Assembly (NCBI RefSeq): GCF_900109755.1
Contig: NZ_FOAR01000009.1
Location: 124,001-188,000 of the forward strand
Reading direction: 5' to 3'
Source of the DNA: Pseudomonas agarici
GTDB taxonomy: Bacteria; Pseudomonadota; Gammaproteobacteria; Pseudomonadales; Pseudomonadaceae
Length of the DNA stretch: 64,000 nucleotides
The notes beneath the pieces were generated by a model. That model did not search any database and was not told the origin of the DNA. It was given only the letters and a program-made list of their open reading frames with translations. Positions 36,832 through 46,722 of this stretch are shown here, in pieces. Every line of letters begins with the position of its first letter. Within the stretch, counting starts at the first letter, position 1. A program made the position numbers and the translations under genes.

Positions 36832-38109
36832 TCACTCGGGTGAGTGGAAGCTGAGGCTATAGTTCACGGCCTTGGCACCTGGGTCGAGGATATCCAGGGC
36901 GATATGGATCGGGGTTTGGGGTGGCATTTCGCTTTGGCCGCTGAGGTCGCCACCCAGGTACTCGCTGGGCTTGAACCGTCGGCTGGCAATCAGGTGACCG
37001 TTGAGATCGGCGAAGCGCAATTCCAGCAGCGGGAATGGTTGGGAGAACGATGCGCGATTGTAGATGATCGCGTCGACTACCAATGCGCCATTGAAGTCCG
37101 GGTGGCTGCGCACTACCAGGTTGCTGCTTTTGATCCGGGCAATATCGACTTTGGAAGGCACCTTGCAGTCGATTTGTGGGCACAGCTGCTGGAACCAGGG
37201 GCGATATTGATCCTGGCGCGCCAGTTCGTCGAAATGATAGACGATGTACTGAGCGGCCAGCGACGCGCCCGCGAGCAGTACCAGCAGCAGCCACAGCAGG
37301 CGTTTGCCCCAGGGCGACCGGCGGCGTTGCCAGTCGAGATGAATCGGGTCGTCCTCAAGGTCCAGCAGCACGTCGTCATGCATGCCGGGCTCGTTGCGAG
37401 TGCGCGTGGGCTTCTGCGGAGGGCCGGTCACGGGTTCGTCTGCGTCGTGCGCGTCGGCGCTCAGCGATTGGTGAGTCGCATTGTCTGCCAGCTCGTGGTC
37501 TTCGATTTTCAGACGCGGGGCCTGGGGCTCTTCATCCAGGTCGGCGAGATCGAAGGACAGCGAGGGTTCGGTGCGGCTCGGCCCGGGCGGCTCGGCCTTG
37601 CGTTCGGTCCTGGCCGGAGCGGTTGGCGAGGACGGTTGAGCACTGGCGCTGTCGTCGTGTTCGGTGGCCGGCTCGCTGAACAGGCTGCCTGACCATGGCG
37701 TTTCGTCGTCATCGCTGTCGCGACGCGCACTGAAGGATTTGCCCTGGTCGCCGAATGCCTTGGCCGGCTGGATCTCGCGCTGTTCCAGGCGGGCCAGTTC
37801 TTCGTCGAGGTCCAGGCTGTCCAGGTCCAGCGCTTGCGTGGTCCATTGCTTCTGGCTGATGGCGCGTGGCGGCGCAGCGGCAGGTTCGGCAGGCAATGAC
37901 GGCGCAGGAGGCACGACCGCAGAGGCCGCCGCAGGCTGGGCTGCCCCGGCCTCCTGGGTCGCACGTTGTTCGAGCAGCTGCCGTGCGGCGTTGAACACTT
38001 GCAGGCAGGAGCCACAACGAACCACTCCGCGGGCCACGCTCAACTGGGCATGGCTGACGCGGAAGCTGGTTTGGCAATGCGGGCACTGAGTGACGAAGCT
38101 ATCGGTCAT
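36832..38109 (-). CDS. Zinc-ribbon and DUF3426 membrane protein
   Basis: The protein has 425 residues from MTDSFVTQCPHCQTSFRVS. The N-terminal MJ0042-type zinc finger (CPHC ... CGSC) spans about 9-31. A long acidic, Pro/Ala-rich linker (about 50-275), one transmembrane helix (RLLWLLLVLLAGASLAAQYIV) and a C-terminal DUF3426 domain (KVPSKVDIARIKSSNLVVRSHPDFNGALVVDAII) follow. It sits between prmA and dusB as in other Pseudomonas. No function is known to me. Confidence 0.9.
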   Translation of the reverse strand: MTDSFVTQCPHCQTSFRVSHAQLSVARGVVRCGSCLQVFNAARQLLEQRATQEAGAAQPAAASAVVPPAPSLPAEPAAAPPRAISQKQWTTQALDLDSLDLDEELARLEQREIQPAKAFGDQGKSFSARRDSDDDETPWSGSLFSEPATEHDDSASAQPSSPTAPARTERKAEPPGPSRTEPSLSFDLADLDEEPQAPRLKIEDHELADNATHQSLSADAHDADEPVTGPPQKPTRTRNEPGMHDDVLLDLEDDPIHLDWQRRRSPWGKRLLWLLLVLLAGASLAAQYIVYHFDELARQDQYRPWFQQLCPQIDCKVPSKVDIARIKSSNLVVRSHPDFNGALVVDAIIYNRASFSQPFPLLELRFADLNGHLIASRRFKPSEYLGGDLSGQSEMPPQTPIHIALDILDPGAKAVNYSLSFHSPE

Positions 38110-38139
38110 GCGGCGATCCGGTTGATCCAAGCGCTCATT

Positions 38140-39018
38140 CTAACGCCGACGGCCACTGATGCGCACCCAACCGTCGCGCTCGGCAAGCGGCTCCAGAGCA
38201 AAGTCATGGGCATAAGCGGCGGCCACTTCTTCGCCCTGTTCGGCGAGGATGCCCGACAGCGCCAGGCGGCCACCCGGCTTGACCAGGCTGGACAGTTGCG
38301 GGGCCAAGGACACCAGCGGGCCGGCGAGGATATTGGCGACCAGCACATCGGCCTGTATCCGTGGCAAGTGCTCTGGCAGATACAGGGAGAACAGCGCCTC
38401 GGCAATGTTGTTGCGTCCGGCGTTGTCGCGGGAGGCCTCCAGGGCCTGCACGTCGATATCGGTACCGACTGCTTGCTTGGCGCCGAGCAGCAGCGCGGCG
38501 ATGGCCAGGATTCCCGAGCCGCAGCCGAAGTCGAGGACGTGGCAATCCTTGAGGTCCTGGCCGTCGAGCCATTCCAGGCAGAGCGCGGTGGTCGGGTGCG
38601 TACCGGTGCCGAAGGCCAGACCCGGATCGAGCAACAGGTTGACCGCGTCCGGCTGCGGGGCGGTGTGCCAACTGGGCACGATCCACAGGCGCTGACCGAA
38701 GCGCATGGGCTGGAAGTTGTCCATCCAACTGCGTTCCCAGTCTTGATCCTCGATCACCTCGCTATGGTGCTCGGGCAGCGGCGAACCGGTCAACAGCTCC
38801 AGGTGGGCAAGCACTCGGGCTGCTTCGGTGCCGCCTTCGAACAGCGCCAGCAGATGGGTATGGGTCCACAGCGGTGTGGTGTTGAGTTCGGGTTCGAAAA
38901 TCGGCTGATCTTCGGCGTCCATGAAGGTTACCGAAACAGCGCCGACTTCAAGGAAAGCGTCTTCGTAGGTTTCGGCTTGTTCCGGGCTGATGGCGAGGCG
39001 TACTTGCAGCCAAGGCAT
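38140..39018 (-). CDS. prmA: Ribosomal protein L11 methyltransferase PrmA
   Basis: The protein has 292 residues from [20 protein letters not shown]. The longer frame adds 17 residues unlike the family. SAM-binding motifs are [22 protein letters not shown] and [20 protein letters not shown], then NILAGPL. It trimethylates ribosomal protein L11. Confidence 0.96.
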   Translation of the reverse strand: MPWLQVRLAISPEQAETYEDAFLEVGAVSVTFMDAEDQPIFEPELNTTPLWTHTHLLALFEGGTEAARVLAHLELLTGSPLPEHHSEVIEDQDWERSWMDNFQPMRFGQRLWIVPSWHTAPQPDAVNLLLDPGLAFGTGTHPTTALCLEWLDGQDLKDCHVLDFGCGSGILAIAALLLGAKQAVGTDIDVQALEASRDNAGRNNIAEALFSLYLPEHLPRIQADVLVANILAGPLVSLAPQLSSLVKPGGRLALSGILAEQGEEVAAAYAHDFALEPLAERDGWVRISGRRR

Positions 39019-39163
39019 GGCGGGCACCTGTGAAAAAAGTGAATGTGCAACCGGATCGGTCGCGAGCAACGCGCCAGTTTACGCGAGCGGGAAGCAGAAG
39101 ACGACTATCATCCCTACTGGCTGAGAAGGTGGAAGTTGTGGTGAACGGGTGTGCCGGAGTGCG

Positions 39164-39189
39164 ACAAGGCCGCAATCAAGCGGCCTTGT
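39164..39189 (-). terminator. Hairpin between accC and prmA
   Basis: ACAAGGCCG / CGGCCTTGT is a 9-bp perfect stem with an 8-base loop, 15 bases past the accC stop. There is no T run, so it could be a weak terminator or an RNA-stabilising stem. Confidence 0.5.
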
Positions 39190-39203
39190 GTTGGATCACC
39201 TAC

Positions 39204-40562
39204 TCATTGATGAGCAAGTTTGTGCTCCAGGTAATGAATGTTCACGCCACCTTCGCAGAACCCCGCGTCGCGAACCAGGTCGCGGTGCAGCGCGATATTG
39301 GTCTTGATCCCGTCCACCACGACTTCATCCAGGGCATTGCGCATGCGCGCCATGGCCTCGTCGCGAGTGGCGCCCCAGGTGATCAGCTTGCCGATCAGCG
39401 AGTCATAGTTCGACGGAACCTTGTAGCCGCTGTACAGGTGCGAGTCGACCCGCACGCCGTTGCCGCCTGGCGCATGGAAATGCTTGACCAGGCCGGGGCT
39501 TGGAATGAAGGTCTTGGGGTCTTCGGCGTTGATCCGGCATTCCAGCGCGTGACCGTGAATCTTCACGTCGTCCTGGGTGTACGACAGATTATTGCCAGCG
39601 GCGATGCTCAGCATCTCCTTGACAATATCAATGCCAGTGACCATTTCCGATACCGGATGCTCTACCTGCACGCGGGTGTTCATCTCGATGAAGTAGAACC
39701 GACCATTTTCGTACAGGAACTCGAACGTACCGGCACCACGATAGCCGATGTCGATACAGGCCTTGACGCAACGGGCCAGGACTTCTGCGCGTGCTTGCTC
39801 GTCGATGCCCGGAGCCGGTGCTTCTTCCAGAACCTTCTGGTGGCGCCGTTGCAGCGAGCAGTCGCGGTCACCCAGGTGGATCGCCTGGCCCTGGCCGTCG
39901 GAGAGCACCTGGACCTCCACGTGACGTGGGTTGGTCAGGAATTTTTCCAGATAGACCATCGGATTGCTGAACCAGGCGCCGGCTTCTTCGCGGGTCTGCT
40001 TGGCCGCTTCAACCAGCTCTTGTTCGCTGTGCACCACGCGCATGCCACGACCGCCGCCGCCGCCGGCGGCCTTGATGATCACTGGGTAGCCGACTTCACG
40101 ACCAATGCGCAGAGCGGTGTCGGCGTCTTCGGGCAATGGGCCGTCTGAACCAGGAACGGTCGGCACGCCGGCGGCGATCATGGCTGCCTTGGCCGATACC
40201 TTGTCACCCATCAGACGAATGGTATCGGCTTTTGGGCCGATAAAGGCAAAACCGGATTTTTCGACCTGTTCGGCGAAATCGGCGTTTTCCGCAAGGAAGC
40301 CGTAGCCCGGGTGAATGGCCGTGGCGCCCGTGACTTCGGCGGCAGCGATGATGTTCGGGATATTCAGGTACGAGTGGGTAGCCAGGGGCGGGCCGATGCA
40401 GATGCTTTCGTCGGCCAGTTTCACGTGCATCAGTTCTGTATCGGCCGTCGAGTAAACAGCGACGGTCTTGATGCCCTCTTCCTTACAGGCGCGCAGGATG
40501 CGCAGGGCGATTTCGCCACGGTTGGCGATCAGGACTTTTTCCAGCTTCGCAGGTTTTAACAT
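39204..40562 (-). CDS. accC: Acetyl-CoA carboxylase biotin carboxylase AccC
   Basis: The protein has 452 residues from [23 protein letters not shown], with GGAG upstream. ATP-grasp features: [67 protein letters not shown]. It carboxylates biotin on AccB for malonyl-CoA synthesis. It starts 17 bases after the accB stop. Confidence 0.97.
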   Translation of the reverse strand: MLKPAKLEKVLIANRGEIALRILRACKEEGIKTVAVYSTADTELMHVKLADESICIGPPLATHSYLNIPNIIAAAEVTGATAIHPGYGFLAENADFAEQVEKSGFAFIGPKADTIRLMGDKVSAKAAMIAAGVPTVPGSDGPLPEDADTALRIGREVGYPVIIKAAGGGGGRGMRVVHSEQELVEAAKQTREEAGAWFSNPMVYLEKFLTNPRHVEVQVLSDGQGQAIHLGDRDCSLQRRHQKVLEEAPAPGIDEQARAEVLARCVKACIDIGYRGAGTFEFLYENGRFYFIEMNTRVQVEHPVSEMVTGIDIVKEMLSIAAGNNLSYTQDDVKIHGHALECRINAEDPKTFIPSPGLVKHFHAPGGNGVRVDSHLYSGYKVPSNYDSLIGKLITWGATRDEAMARMRNALDEVVVDGIKTNIALHRDLVRDAGFCEGGVNIHYLEHKLAHQ

Positions 40563-40579
40563 CGAAGGCGCTCCGCGGT

Positions 40580-41038
40580 TCAAACGATGGTGAACAGCGG
40601 CTGGTCATACTCAACCGGCTGACCGTTTTCTACCAGAATGGATTCGATCACACCGCTGGCTTCGGCCTGGATGTGGTTCATCATTTTCATCGCCTCAACA
40701 ATGCAGATGGTGTCGCCTTTCTTGACGGTCTGGCCCACTTCGACGAACGCTGGCGAAGTCGGGGCCGGGGTGCGGTAGAAGGTGCCGACCATCGGCGACT
40801 TGACCACGAAGCCGTTCAGCTTCGGCGCGCCAGCGGCTTCAGGCACGGCAACAACCGCTGCGGACGGAGCGGCAACGGGGGCCGGAGCCTGGGCAGGCAT
40901 CGGCGCGTAGTACTGCTGTGCCGGGGTCTTGCTGTGGCGGCTGATGCGTACAGACTCTTCGCCTTCCTTGATCTCGAGTTCGTCGATACCGGACTCTTCC
41001 AGCAATTCGATCAGTTTCTTAACTTTACGGATATCCAT
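40580..41038 (-). CDS. accB: Biotin carboxyl carrier protein AccB
   Basis: The protein has 152 residues. The N-terminal helix ([20 protein letters not shown]), an Ala/Pro linker (about 45-70) and the biotinyl domain with EAMKM (biotinylated Lys118) are complete. It is the first gene of accB-accC, following aroQ by 66 bases. Confidence 0.97.
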   Translation of the reverse strand: MDIRKVKKLIELLEESGIDELEIKEGEESVRISRHSKTPAQQYYAPMPAQAPAPVAAPSAAVVAVPEAAGAPKLNGFVVKSPMVGTFYRTPAPTSPAFVEVGQTVKKGDTICIVEAMKMMNHIQAEASGVIESILVENGQPVEYDQPLFTIV

Positions 41039-41104
41039 GAATCATCAACTCCCAAGGGTTGGTCAGGGGCGTTTATCGCTTGTCGTTCAAGCTGTTGCCT
41101 GTCT

Positions 41105-41539
41105 TTAAAGCTGCTCTAGGGCGGCCTCCAGGGCCAGTCGGTAACCGCTGGCGCCAAGGCCGCAGATCACGCCTACCGCCACATCTGAAAAATAGGAGTG
41201 ATGGCGGAAAGGTTCGCGTTTATGCACGTTCGACAAATGCACTTCGATGAATGGGATGCTCACCGCCAGCAGCGCGTCACGTAATGCGACACTTGTATGT
41301 GTAAAAGCGGCTGGATTGATCAGGATGAAGTCCACGCCTTCGCCACCGGCAGCGTGGATTCGATCGATCAATTCGTACTCGGCGTTGCTCTGCAGATACA
41401 GCAGATGGTGCCCGGCTTCTCGGGCTCTACGTTCCAGATCCTGGTTGATCTCGGACAGTGTGACCGCGCCATAGACGCCCGGCTCGCGGGTGCCCAGCAG
41501 GTTCAGGTTGGGTCCATGCAGGACCAGTAGGGTCGCCAT
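41105..41539 (-). CDS. aroQ: Type II 3-dehydroquinate dehydratase AroQ
   Basis: The protein has 144 residues. [20 protein letters not shown] carries the catalytic Tyr region, and [38 protein letters not shown] and [11 protein letters not shown] are conserved. It dehydrates 3-dehydroquinate in the shikimate pathway. It is upstream of accB in the conserved order. Confidence 0.97.
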   Translation of the reverse strand: MATLLVLHGPNLNLLGTREPGVYGAVTLSEINQDLERRAREAGHHLLYLQSNAEYELIDRIHAAGGEGVDFILINPAAFTHTSVALRDALLAVSIPFIEVHLSNVHKREPFRHHSYFSDVAVGVICGLGASGYRLALEAALEQL

Positions 41540-41731
41540 CGGCTGTTTCCTTGTTATCTGTGTGCAGTTGTCAATGCGCGCCGACTATGCCGCAAAGCCT
41601 GGATGACTGTCTAGTTAACTGCAATAGCCAGCACGATGTCCGATGTTTGCGCGAAGTTTGTGACCATGGCCTTGAATCTGGTCACTGGCGTGCCTCCTGG
41701 AAACCGGAGCCCTTGGCCGCCACTCGCGCAA

Positions 41732-42184
41732 TCAGTGCCCAGGGGTGGTGCGCAAATAGATATTCACGGGGGTGTAGTCGACGCCATTGGCATGTCGATA
41801 GAGGGTGTTGCTGTGATAGTCGTAGACTTCTTTATCAACCGCTACGGTGATCGTCGAGTCCCGAATATCAAGGGTTATTGACTCATCCCGCGTGACGAGG
41901 AATGGGGTCGCGGTTTTCAGTTCGGACAAAATGTCGCTGTCGGCTGGCAGTGTTCGATACACATAATACCGATAGCTGAAGGGAACCGTCGCGCCACCGC
42001 GTTCGTCCTTTATACCGTAGATAAAGGCATCTGGAGCCAGTGGCGTGCGCAGTATCACTTCTGTCAGATGAGGCATATTCCGGGGGAAGATACATAGCCA
42101 GCCGATGTAAGCCAGCGAAAGCGCCAGTGATGCGGAAATGGCTACGAGATAAACAGGCTTTTTAGTAGTTTCTGAATTTGGCAT
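41732..42184 (-). CDS. Membrane-anchored putative immunity protein for the adjacent toxin
   Basis: The protein has 150 residues. One N-terminal transmembrane helix (about 10-33, VYLVAISASLALSLAYIGWLCIF) is followed by a soluble domain, expected in the periplasm. There is no family I recognise. It overlaps the 3' end of the type-44 toxin gene by 23 bases and has AGGAATAAGG before its ATG, so production is coupled to the toxin. Position and topology suggest it neutralises a toxin acting in or via the periplasm. The role is inferred from context only. GC is lower than in neighbours. Confidence 0.65.
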   Translation of the reverse strand: MPNSETTKKPVYLVAISASLALSLAYIGWLCIFPRNMPHLTEVILRTPLAPDAFIYGIKDERGGATVPFSYRYYVYRTLPADSDILSELKTATPFLVTRDESITLDIRDSTITVAVDKEVYDYHSNTLYRHANGVDYTPVNIYLRTTPGH

Positions 42185-42545
42185 ACCTTATTCCTTCCTT
42201 GATCCATCGCTGATCTGCTGGATCGTCACCGAAAGGGGCTTGCCCCCACCAAGTGCCAAATTCTTCGGTGGATGTTCCTGCCCGGTTCTGGGCAAAACCT
42301 GCTGCCCGTAAAAGAACGCCTTCGCTGAAGCCTGCCGCGGTGCCAGTGGCGCCGTAATTGAAATTTCCAAAGGCTTCATATTCGCTGGATGTTTTTTTGT
42401 AGTCCCAAGGGCCGCGATTTCTGACTTGGGTGTAAAACCAAGAGTAAATAAAAGCCGATCCCGCCTTCAAAATATTTTTCTTATGGAAGGCCGTGGCCAT
42501 ATTTTCTTCGACAGAAACGCCGGGGGGCGACGTAGGTGCCCTCAT
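42162..42545 (-). CDS. Polymorphic toxin type 44 domain protein
   Basis: The protein has 127 residues from the ATG at 42545, which has AAAGGG upstream. It opens with the PPGVSVEEN segment and then the toxin-44 core: VRNRGPWDYKK (41-51), FGNFNYGATGTAAGF (59-73), LLRAAGFAQNRAGTS (79-92) and GDDPADQRWIKEGIRYA (106-122). I recall this as the Ntox44 (bacterial toxin 44) family seen at the C-termini of polymorphic and type VI toxins. Here the domain stands alone, without signal peptide, PAAR or VgrG module, so delivery is unexplained. The immunity candidate follows with overlap. GC is low. Confidence 0.8.
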   Translation of the reverse strand: MRAPTSPPGVSVEENMATAFHKKNILKAGSAFIYSWFYTQVRNRGPWDYKKTSSEYEAFGNFNYGATGTAAGFSEGVLLRAAGFAQNRAGTSTEEFGTWWGQAPFGDDPADQRWIKEGIRYAKFRNY

Positions 42546-42713
42546 AATATGCGCCCTTTGCATTGGTTTCAGCGCATGGAACCTATCATGAGCACAAGCT
42601 ATTAAAGGGCTATGTTATAGGTGTTGAATTTTCTTATTGATCAATCAGATCTGCCCTTCGCATGGTCAAGGGCGCCAATCTTCATCGTTATGCCGTCCCA
42701 ATAAATGACATGA

Positions 42714-42905
42714 TCAGACGCGGAAGACTTGCACCGCCGTATGCAGTTCCCTACCCAGTTCCAGCAGGCGTTCGCCCTGGCGGCGACCCTCGCCGATGCG
42801 CAGCAGGTTGTCGCCGCCCAGTTGGTGGATGCGTTCCCTGTGGTCGCGGACTTCACTGAGTGTGCCTCCCACCAGCGCGTGCAGGCTGGCGAGTTCCTGT
42901 TCAAT
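42714..42905 (-). pseudogene. Possible chemoreceptor 3' remnant
   Basis: Downstream of and slightly overlapping gcbA, a minus-strand frame ending TGA at 42714 has strong Pseudomonas-like codon use (SASQAIEVIEQELASLHALV, then a helical segment, then LLELGRELHTAVQVFRV at the end). The heptad-like pattern and the -VFRV ending resemble the tail of a methyl-accepting chemotaxis protein. There is no start with a ribosome site. I recall a chemoreceptor gene between aroQ and gcbA in other Pseudomonas, so this may be what is left of it. Tentative. Confidence 0.35.
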
Positions 42906-44586
42906 CACTTCGATGGCCTGGCTGGCACTGCTCAGGCGCAAGGCGTCGCCTCTGCCCAGACAGTCCTCGATATTGCAGCGCGGCCTGCACCTGGTTGCGC
43001 CCCGCATGTTTGGCGCAGTAGAGCGCTTCGTCGGCCTGGGTTGCCATTGTCAGGCTGTCACTGCCTGCATGCAGCTCGGCCACCCCGGCGCTGAAGGTAC
43101 ACCACAGATCCTGGGGCTGTGCCGGGTAATGGATTTCCGCGAAGCGCTGACGAATCTCGTCCAGTACCCGGTAGGCCGATTCCACGTCAGTGTCGGGCAT
43201 GACAATGGCGAACTCTTCACCGCCATAACGGCCGATAAAATCGGTCTTGCGCAGGCGCTGCTTGAGAAACAGCGCCAGGCTCTTGATCACCCGGTCGCCC
43301 ATGGGATGGCCATGGCTGTCGTTGACCCGCTTGAAGTGGTCGATATCGAGCATCGCGAAGCTCAGTGGCTTGCAGTCGCGACGGGCGCGCAGGCTGGCGT
43401 CTTCGAGTAATTGCAGGATATGGGTGTGGTTGTACAGCCCGGTCAGGCTGTCGCGGACCATCCTTGCCTTGAGGTTACGCGCCCGCGCTGCACGATTACG
43501 CACGGTAGTGATCAGGTGGCGTGGCTTAATCGGCTTGGTCAGGAAGTCGTCACCGCCCTCGCTCATGGCGTCGAGTTGCTTGTCCAAGTCGTCCTCGGCG
43601 GACAGGTAGATGATCGGCACGCTGACATACCGATCATTGTGGCGGATTACCTTGGCCAGCTCGGTACCGGTACAAGCTGGCATATACATGTCGAGAATGA
43701 TCAGGTCTGGCTGGAAATCCGCCAATTCGGCCATGGCCTGGATCGGATCGATCAGTGTTCGGGTGACGATCCCGGCACCGTTGAGCAGGCGTTCGGTGTG
43801 TCGCGCCTGGGCCGGCGAGTCATCGATGACCAGGACTTTGTAGGGATCGTACTGGGCTACGCAAATCAAGACTTCGATTTTCTCCAGCAGACTGGAGGCC
43901 TCCAGGACGCCCGTGAGGAACTCCTGTCCGCCAGCGCGCACGGCGGCCAGGCGGGTCGGTGTATCGGTTTCGTGCAGGCTGAAAAACAGCAGCGGCAATT
44001 TGTGTTCGAGACCGAGCTGAGCTTCGACCGCCAGGCGTAGGCCCATGCCATTGCCACTGAAGTCGACGTCCATGACGAGCGCCGCCGGCAAGCGCTCGGC
44101 CATGGACGAACGGAACGCTGCGACACTGTCCAGCGGCTGGGCGCTGAGGCCGAAGAACGCCAGTTGCTTGGCCAGTCGCCCGGCGCATTCATGGTCCTGC
44201 AACATCAGGTAGACCGGCCTGCGCAAGGGGGGCAGGAAGGTGTGTTCGAGTTGATCGCCATGGCGCAGGCCGGTGTACGACAGACGCTGCATCAGGCGAT
44301 TGAGGTCAGTGATCAGCGCGCTGCTCAGGCGACCGCGATTGGCATCCACCGCTTCCAGTGATTGGTTGATGCCATGAGCCAGTCGGATATGTTCCGGTTG
44401 CTCGAAACGTTCGGCGAAACGTAACAGGCGCAGGTTCGCTTCGCTGAGCTCGGCCATGTCGCTGCTCGACCATTCGCTGCGTTGTAGACGTTGCCATATC
44501 TCAAGAATCTGACGTGCCTGATGAATGACCCGCTGGGCAAAGTGGTGCTTAAGGCGCTCGCGACTGGGGTCTGCTGGCTCGGTCAT
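42901..44586 (-). CDS. gcbA: Diguanylate cyclase with two receiver domains, GcbA
   Basis: The protein has 561 residues. N-terminal helical region, then a degenerate receiver (about 125-240, no clear phosphorylatable loop beyond VMDVDFSGNG), a second receiver (about 247-365, VLVIDDSPAQ, Asp in LIILDMYMPACTG, Lys in LTKPIKP), and a GGDEF domain with active GGEEF and an upstream RKTD inhibitory site. It makes cyclic-di-GMP. The layout and the neighbours (DUF2333, NUDIX, sui1, speA) fit GcbA, which promotes attachment in P. fluorescens. The last 20 or so residues (GQRRRLAPEQCQPGHRSD) look unlike coding sequence and may come from an out-of-frame fusion to the chemoreceptor remnant. Confidence 0.88.
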   Translation of the reverse strand: MTEPADPSRERLKHHFAQRVIHQARQILEIWQRLQRSEWSSSDMAELSEANLRLLRFAERFEQPEHIRLAHGINQSLEAVDANRGRLSSALITDLNRLMQRLSYTGLRHGDQLEHTFLPPLRRPVYLMLQDHECAGRLAKQLAFFGLSAQPLDSVAAFRSSMAERLPAALVMDVDFSGNGMGLRLAVEAQLGLEHKLPLLFFSLHETDTPTRLAAVRAGGQEFLTGVLEASSLLEKIEVLICVAQYDPYKVLVIDDSPAQARHTERLLNGAGIVTRTLIDPIQAMAELADFQPDLIILDMYMPACTGTELAKVIRHNDRYVSVPIIYLSAEDDLDKQLDAMSEGGDDFLTKPIKPRHLITTVRNRAARARNLKARMVRDSLTGLYNHTHILQLLEDASLRARRDCKPLSFAMLDIDHFKRVNDSHGHPMGDRVIKSLALFLKQRLRKTDFIGRYGGEEFAIVMPDTDVESAYRVLDEIRQRFAEIHYPAQPQDLWCTFSAGVAELHAGSDSLTMATQADEALYCAKHAGRNQVQAALQYRGLSGQRRRLAPEQCQPGHRSD

Positions 44587-44918
44587 ATCCTGATTACCGG
44601 TTAGGCGAACAACGGAGGAGTAAATGGTGTCTTTATGCTATCACCTCTTTCTGTCAATACACTTGTCAGGTACTAATTTATCCGATTCATTAGGTGACCG
44701 GTCGGTCTGCTCGCAGGCCTTGTGTGGTGGGCGTTATCCATTGGACGGTGCTTGTGTGAAGCGTCCTAGGATGGCTTGATTTATAGTTGCCTGATGGATG
44801 ACAACGCTGCGGCGTCCGGTTTTATTTGCCCCGGTTGATTTAAGCCGAAGCAGGCAAGGCACGATGACGTAGGGTTGTGGTCGAACCGATGAACTCAAGT
44901 GATTGAAAGGATAGAGCC
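44587..44918. other. Divergent promoter region of gcbA and the DUF2333 gene
   Basis: 332 bases with no gene. It holds the promoters of two divergent genes. It is AT-richer near gcbA. I see no convincing known operator. Confidence 0.5.
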
Positions 44919-45986
44919 ATGCTGGACTGGAAAAAAAGCGCGGGCAGCGCGCCGGATCGTGCTGCCGAACCCGAGTCGGCGACCCGTGGCTACTTCGGCA
45001 GCCTGCTGTTGAGTCGCGCCCTGGCGACTTTGCTCGGCTTGTACCTGTTGGTGACGATCCTGCTCGGTTGGTACTGGAGCCAGGAGCCAGCGCTGTTTCC
45101 CGTGCAGCAGAACGCCCAGCTCGCCGCCGAGCAGGAAGGGCGCAAGATGGTCGTGGGGTTTACCACGGTCGCTACCCTCAAGACCGTTGTCGGTACGCTG
45201 TTGAGCAAGCCGGGCGGGTATCTCTCCAACGACCGCTTTCCACCCGGTCTATGGCTGGACAATATCCCCAGTTGGGAATACGGCGTGCTGGTTCAGGTTC
45301 GTGACCTGACCCGTGCCCTGCGCAAGGACTTCGCCCGTTCGCAGTCGCAGTCGGCCGAAGATGCCGACCTGGCTAAGGCGGAGCCGCGTTTCAACTTCGA
45401 CAACAAAAGCTGGATGCTGCCGTCCAGTGAGTCGGAATACCAGGAAGGCATTAAATCCCTGACTCGCTACCAGGCCCGCCTGTCCGATCCGAACCAAAAC
45501 AATGCGCTGTTCTACGCCCGTGCCGACAACCTGAACAATTGGCTTGGCGATGTCGCCACGCGTCTGGGTTCGTTGTCCCAGCGCCTGTCGGCCAGCGTCG
45601 GACGGGTCAAGCTCAATACCGCGCTGAAAACCGAAAGTGTGATTCCCGGCCAGGCACCGCAGGTCGATGAAGAGGTGGTCGAGACGCCGTGGTTGCAGAT
45701 CGACAACGTGTTCTACGAGGCCCGCGGCCAGGCTTGGGCGTTGTCGCACCTGTTGCGGGCCATTGAGGTGGACTTCGCCGATGTGTTGGCGAAGAAGAAT
45801 GCCACGGTCAGCGTGCGGCAGATCATCCGTGAGCTGGAGGCTTCGCAGGAACCGGTCTGGAGCCCGATGATCCTCAATGGCGGCGGCTTCGGTATCCTCG
45901 CCAACCACTCGTTGGTCATGGCCAATTACATTTCGCGAGCCAACGCTGCGGTGATCGACTTGCGCCAACTGCTCAACCAGGGTTGA
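44919..45986 (+). CDS. DUF2333 family membrane protein
   Basis: The protein has 355 residues with AAAGGATAG before the ATG. One transmembrane helix (about 32-54, ALATLLGLYLLVTILLGWYW) is followed by a periplasmic domain containing KPGGYLSNDRFPPGLWLDN and SPMILNGGGFGILANHSLVMANYISRANAA, the DUF2333 hallmarks. Function is unknown. It is followed by the NUDIX and Sui1-like genes in a Pseudomonas-conserved order. Confidence 0.9.
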   Translation: MLDWKKSAGSAPDRAAEPESATRGYFGSLLLSRALATLLGLYLLVTILLGWYWSQEPALFPVQQNAQLAAEQEGRKMVVGFTTVATLKTVVGTLLSKPGGYLSNDRFPPGLWLDNIPSWEYGVLVQVRDLTRALRKDFARSQSQSAEDADLAKAEPRFNFDNKSWMLPSSESEYQEGIKSLTRYQARLSDPNQNNALFYARADNLNNWLGDVATRLGSLSQRLSASVGRVKLNTALKTESVIPGQAPQVDEEVVETPWLQIDNVFYEARGQAWALSHLLRAIEVDFADVLAKKNATVSVRQIIRELEASQEPVWSPMILNGGGFGILANHSLVMANYISRANAAVIDLRQLLNQG

Positions 45987-45989
45987 TCG

Positions 45990-46547
45990 ATGAATGTCTC
46001 GCCGAAGGAGGCTGCCCATCGTCTCGCCTCCGATGCCGAACAGATCGCCTGGGTCGATGGCGAGGACCAGTTGCTGGGCGCTGTCGGTCGGGCCGAGCTG
46101 CGTGAACGTGGGCTGATCGGTCGCGGCACCTATATCCTGTTGTTCAATTCGGCCGGCGAGTTGTGCGTGCATCGCCGTACTTTGAGCAAGGCCATCTACC
46201 CCGGTTATTGGGATGTGGCGGCAGGCGGCATGGTCCTGGCTGACGAGAGCTACGCCGAGTCGGCGGCCCGCGAGCTGGAGGAGGAGTTGGGGGTGGGGGG
46301 TGTGGCGCTGACTGCCCATGAGCATTTTTTCTTCGACCAGCCAGGCAACCGGCTCTGGTGCGCGGTGTTCAGTGCTGTCTGGGATGGGCCGCTGTACGTG
46401 CAGCCGGAAGAGGTGCTGGAGGCGCGTTTTATCCCGGTCGATGCTGTCCTGCGCGAAACCGGGGAAAAGCCTTATTGCCCGGACTCTCTGGCGGCGCTGA
46501 AGCGCTATTTGCGGGCGCAGGGAGCGCAGGTCGCGAAACCTTTATGA
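45990..46547 (+). CDS. NUDIX hydrolase, YfcD-like
   Basis: The protein has 185 residues and starts three bases after the DUF2333 stop. The Nudix box is AAGGMVLADESYAESAARELEEELGV (residues about 74-99), matching Gx5Ex7REUxEExGU, preceded by an isopentenyl-diphosphate-isomerase-like region (LCVHRRTLSKAIYPGYWDV) typical of YfcD. It hydrolyses a nucleoside-diphosphate-linked compound. The substrate is unknown. Confidence 0.92.
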   Translation: MNVSPKEAAHRLASDAEQIAWVDGEDQLLGAVGRAELRERGLIGRGTYILLFNSAGELCVHRRTLSKAIYPGYWDVAAGGMVLADESYAESAARELEEELGVGGVALTAHEHFFFDQPGNRLWCAVFSAVWDGPLYVQPEEVLEARFIPVDAVLRETGEKPYCPDSLAALKRYLRAQGAQVAKPL

Positions 46548-46722
46548 AATGGCGCCGATTGGCTCTTGGGTCACCGGCTTTTTGCCGTTACACTGCGCGA
46601 CTTTTCAAGCTCAAGCGGCCTGGCCGATTGAGTTGCGCTGCCCCTGCCTGAGTGGGGCTTCGCGGTCGCAGGCGCCTGCCCAGGCGTGGCGACCAGTCTT
46701 TATCCTCCCAAGAGGATTGCCG

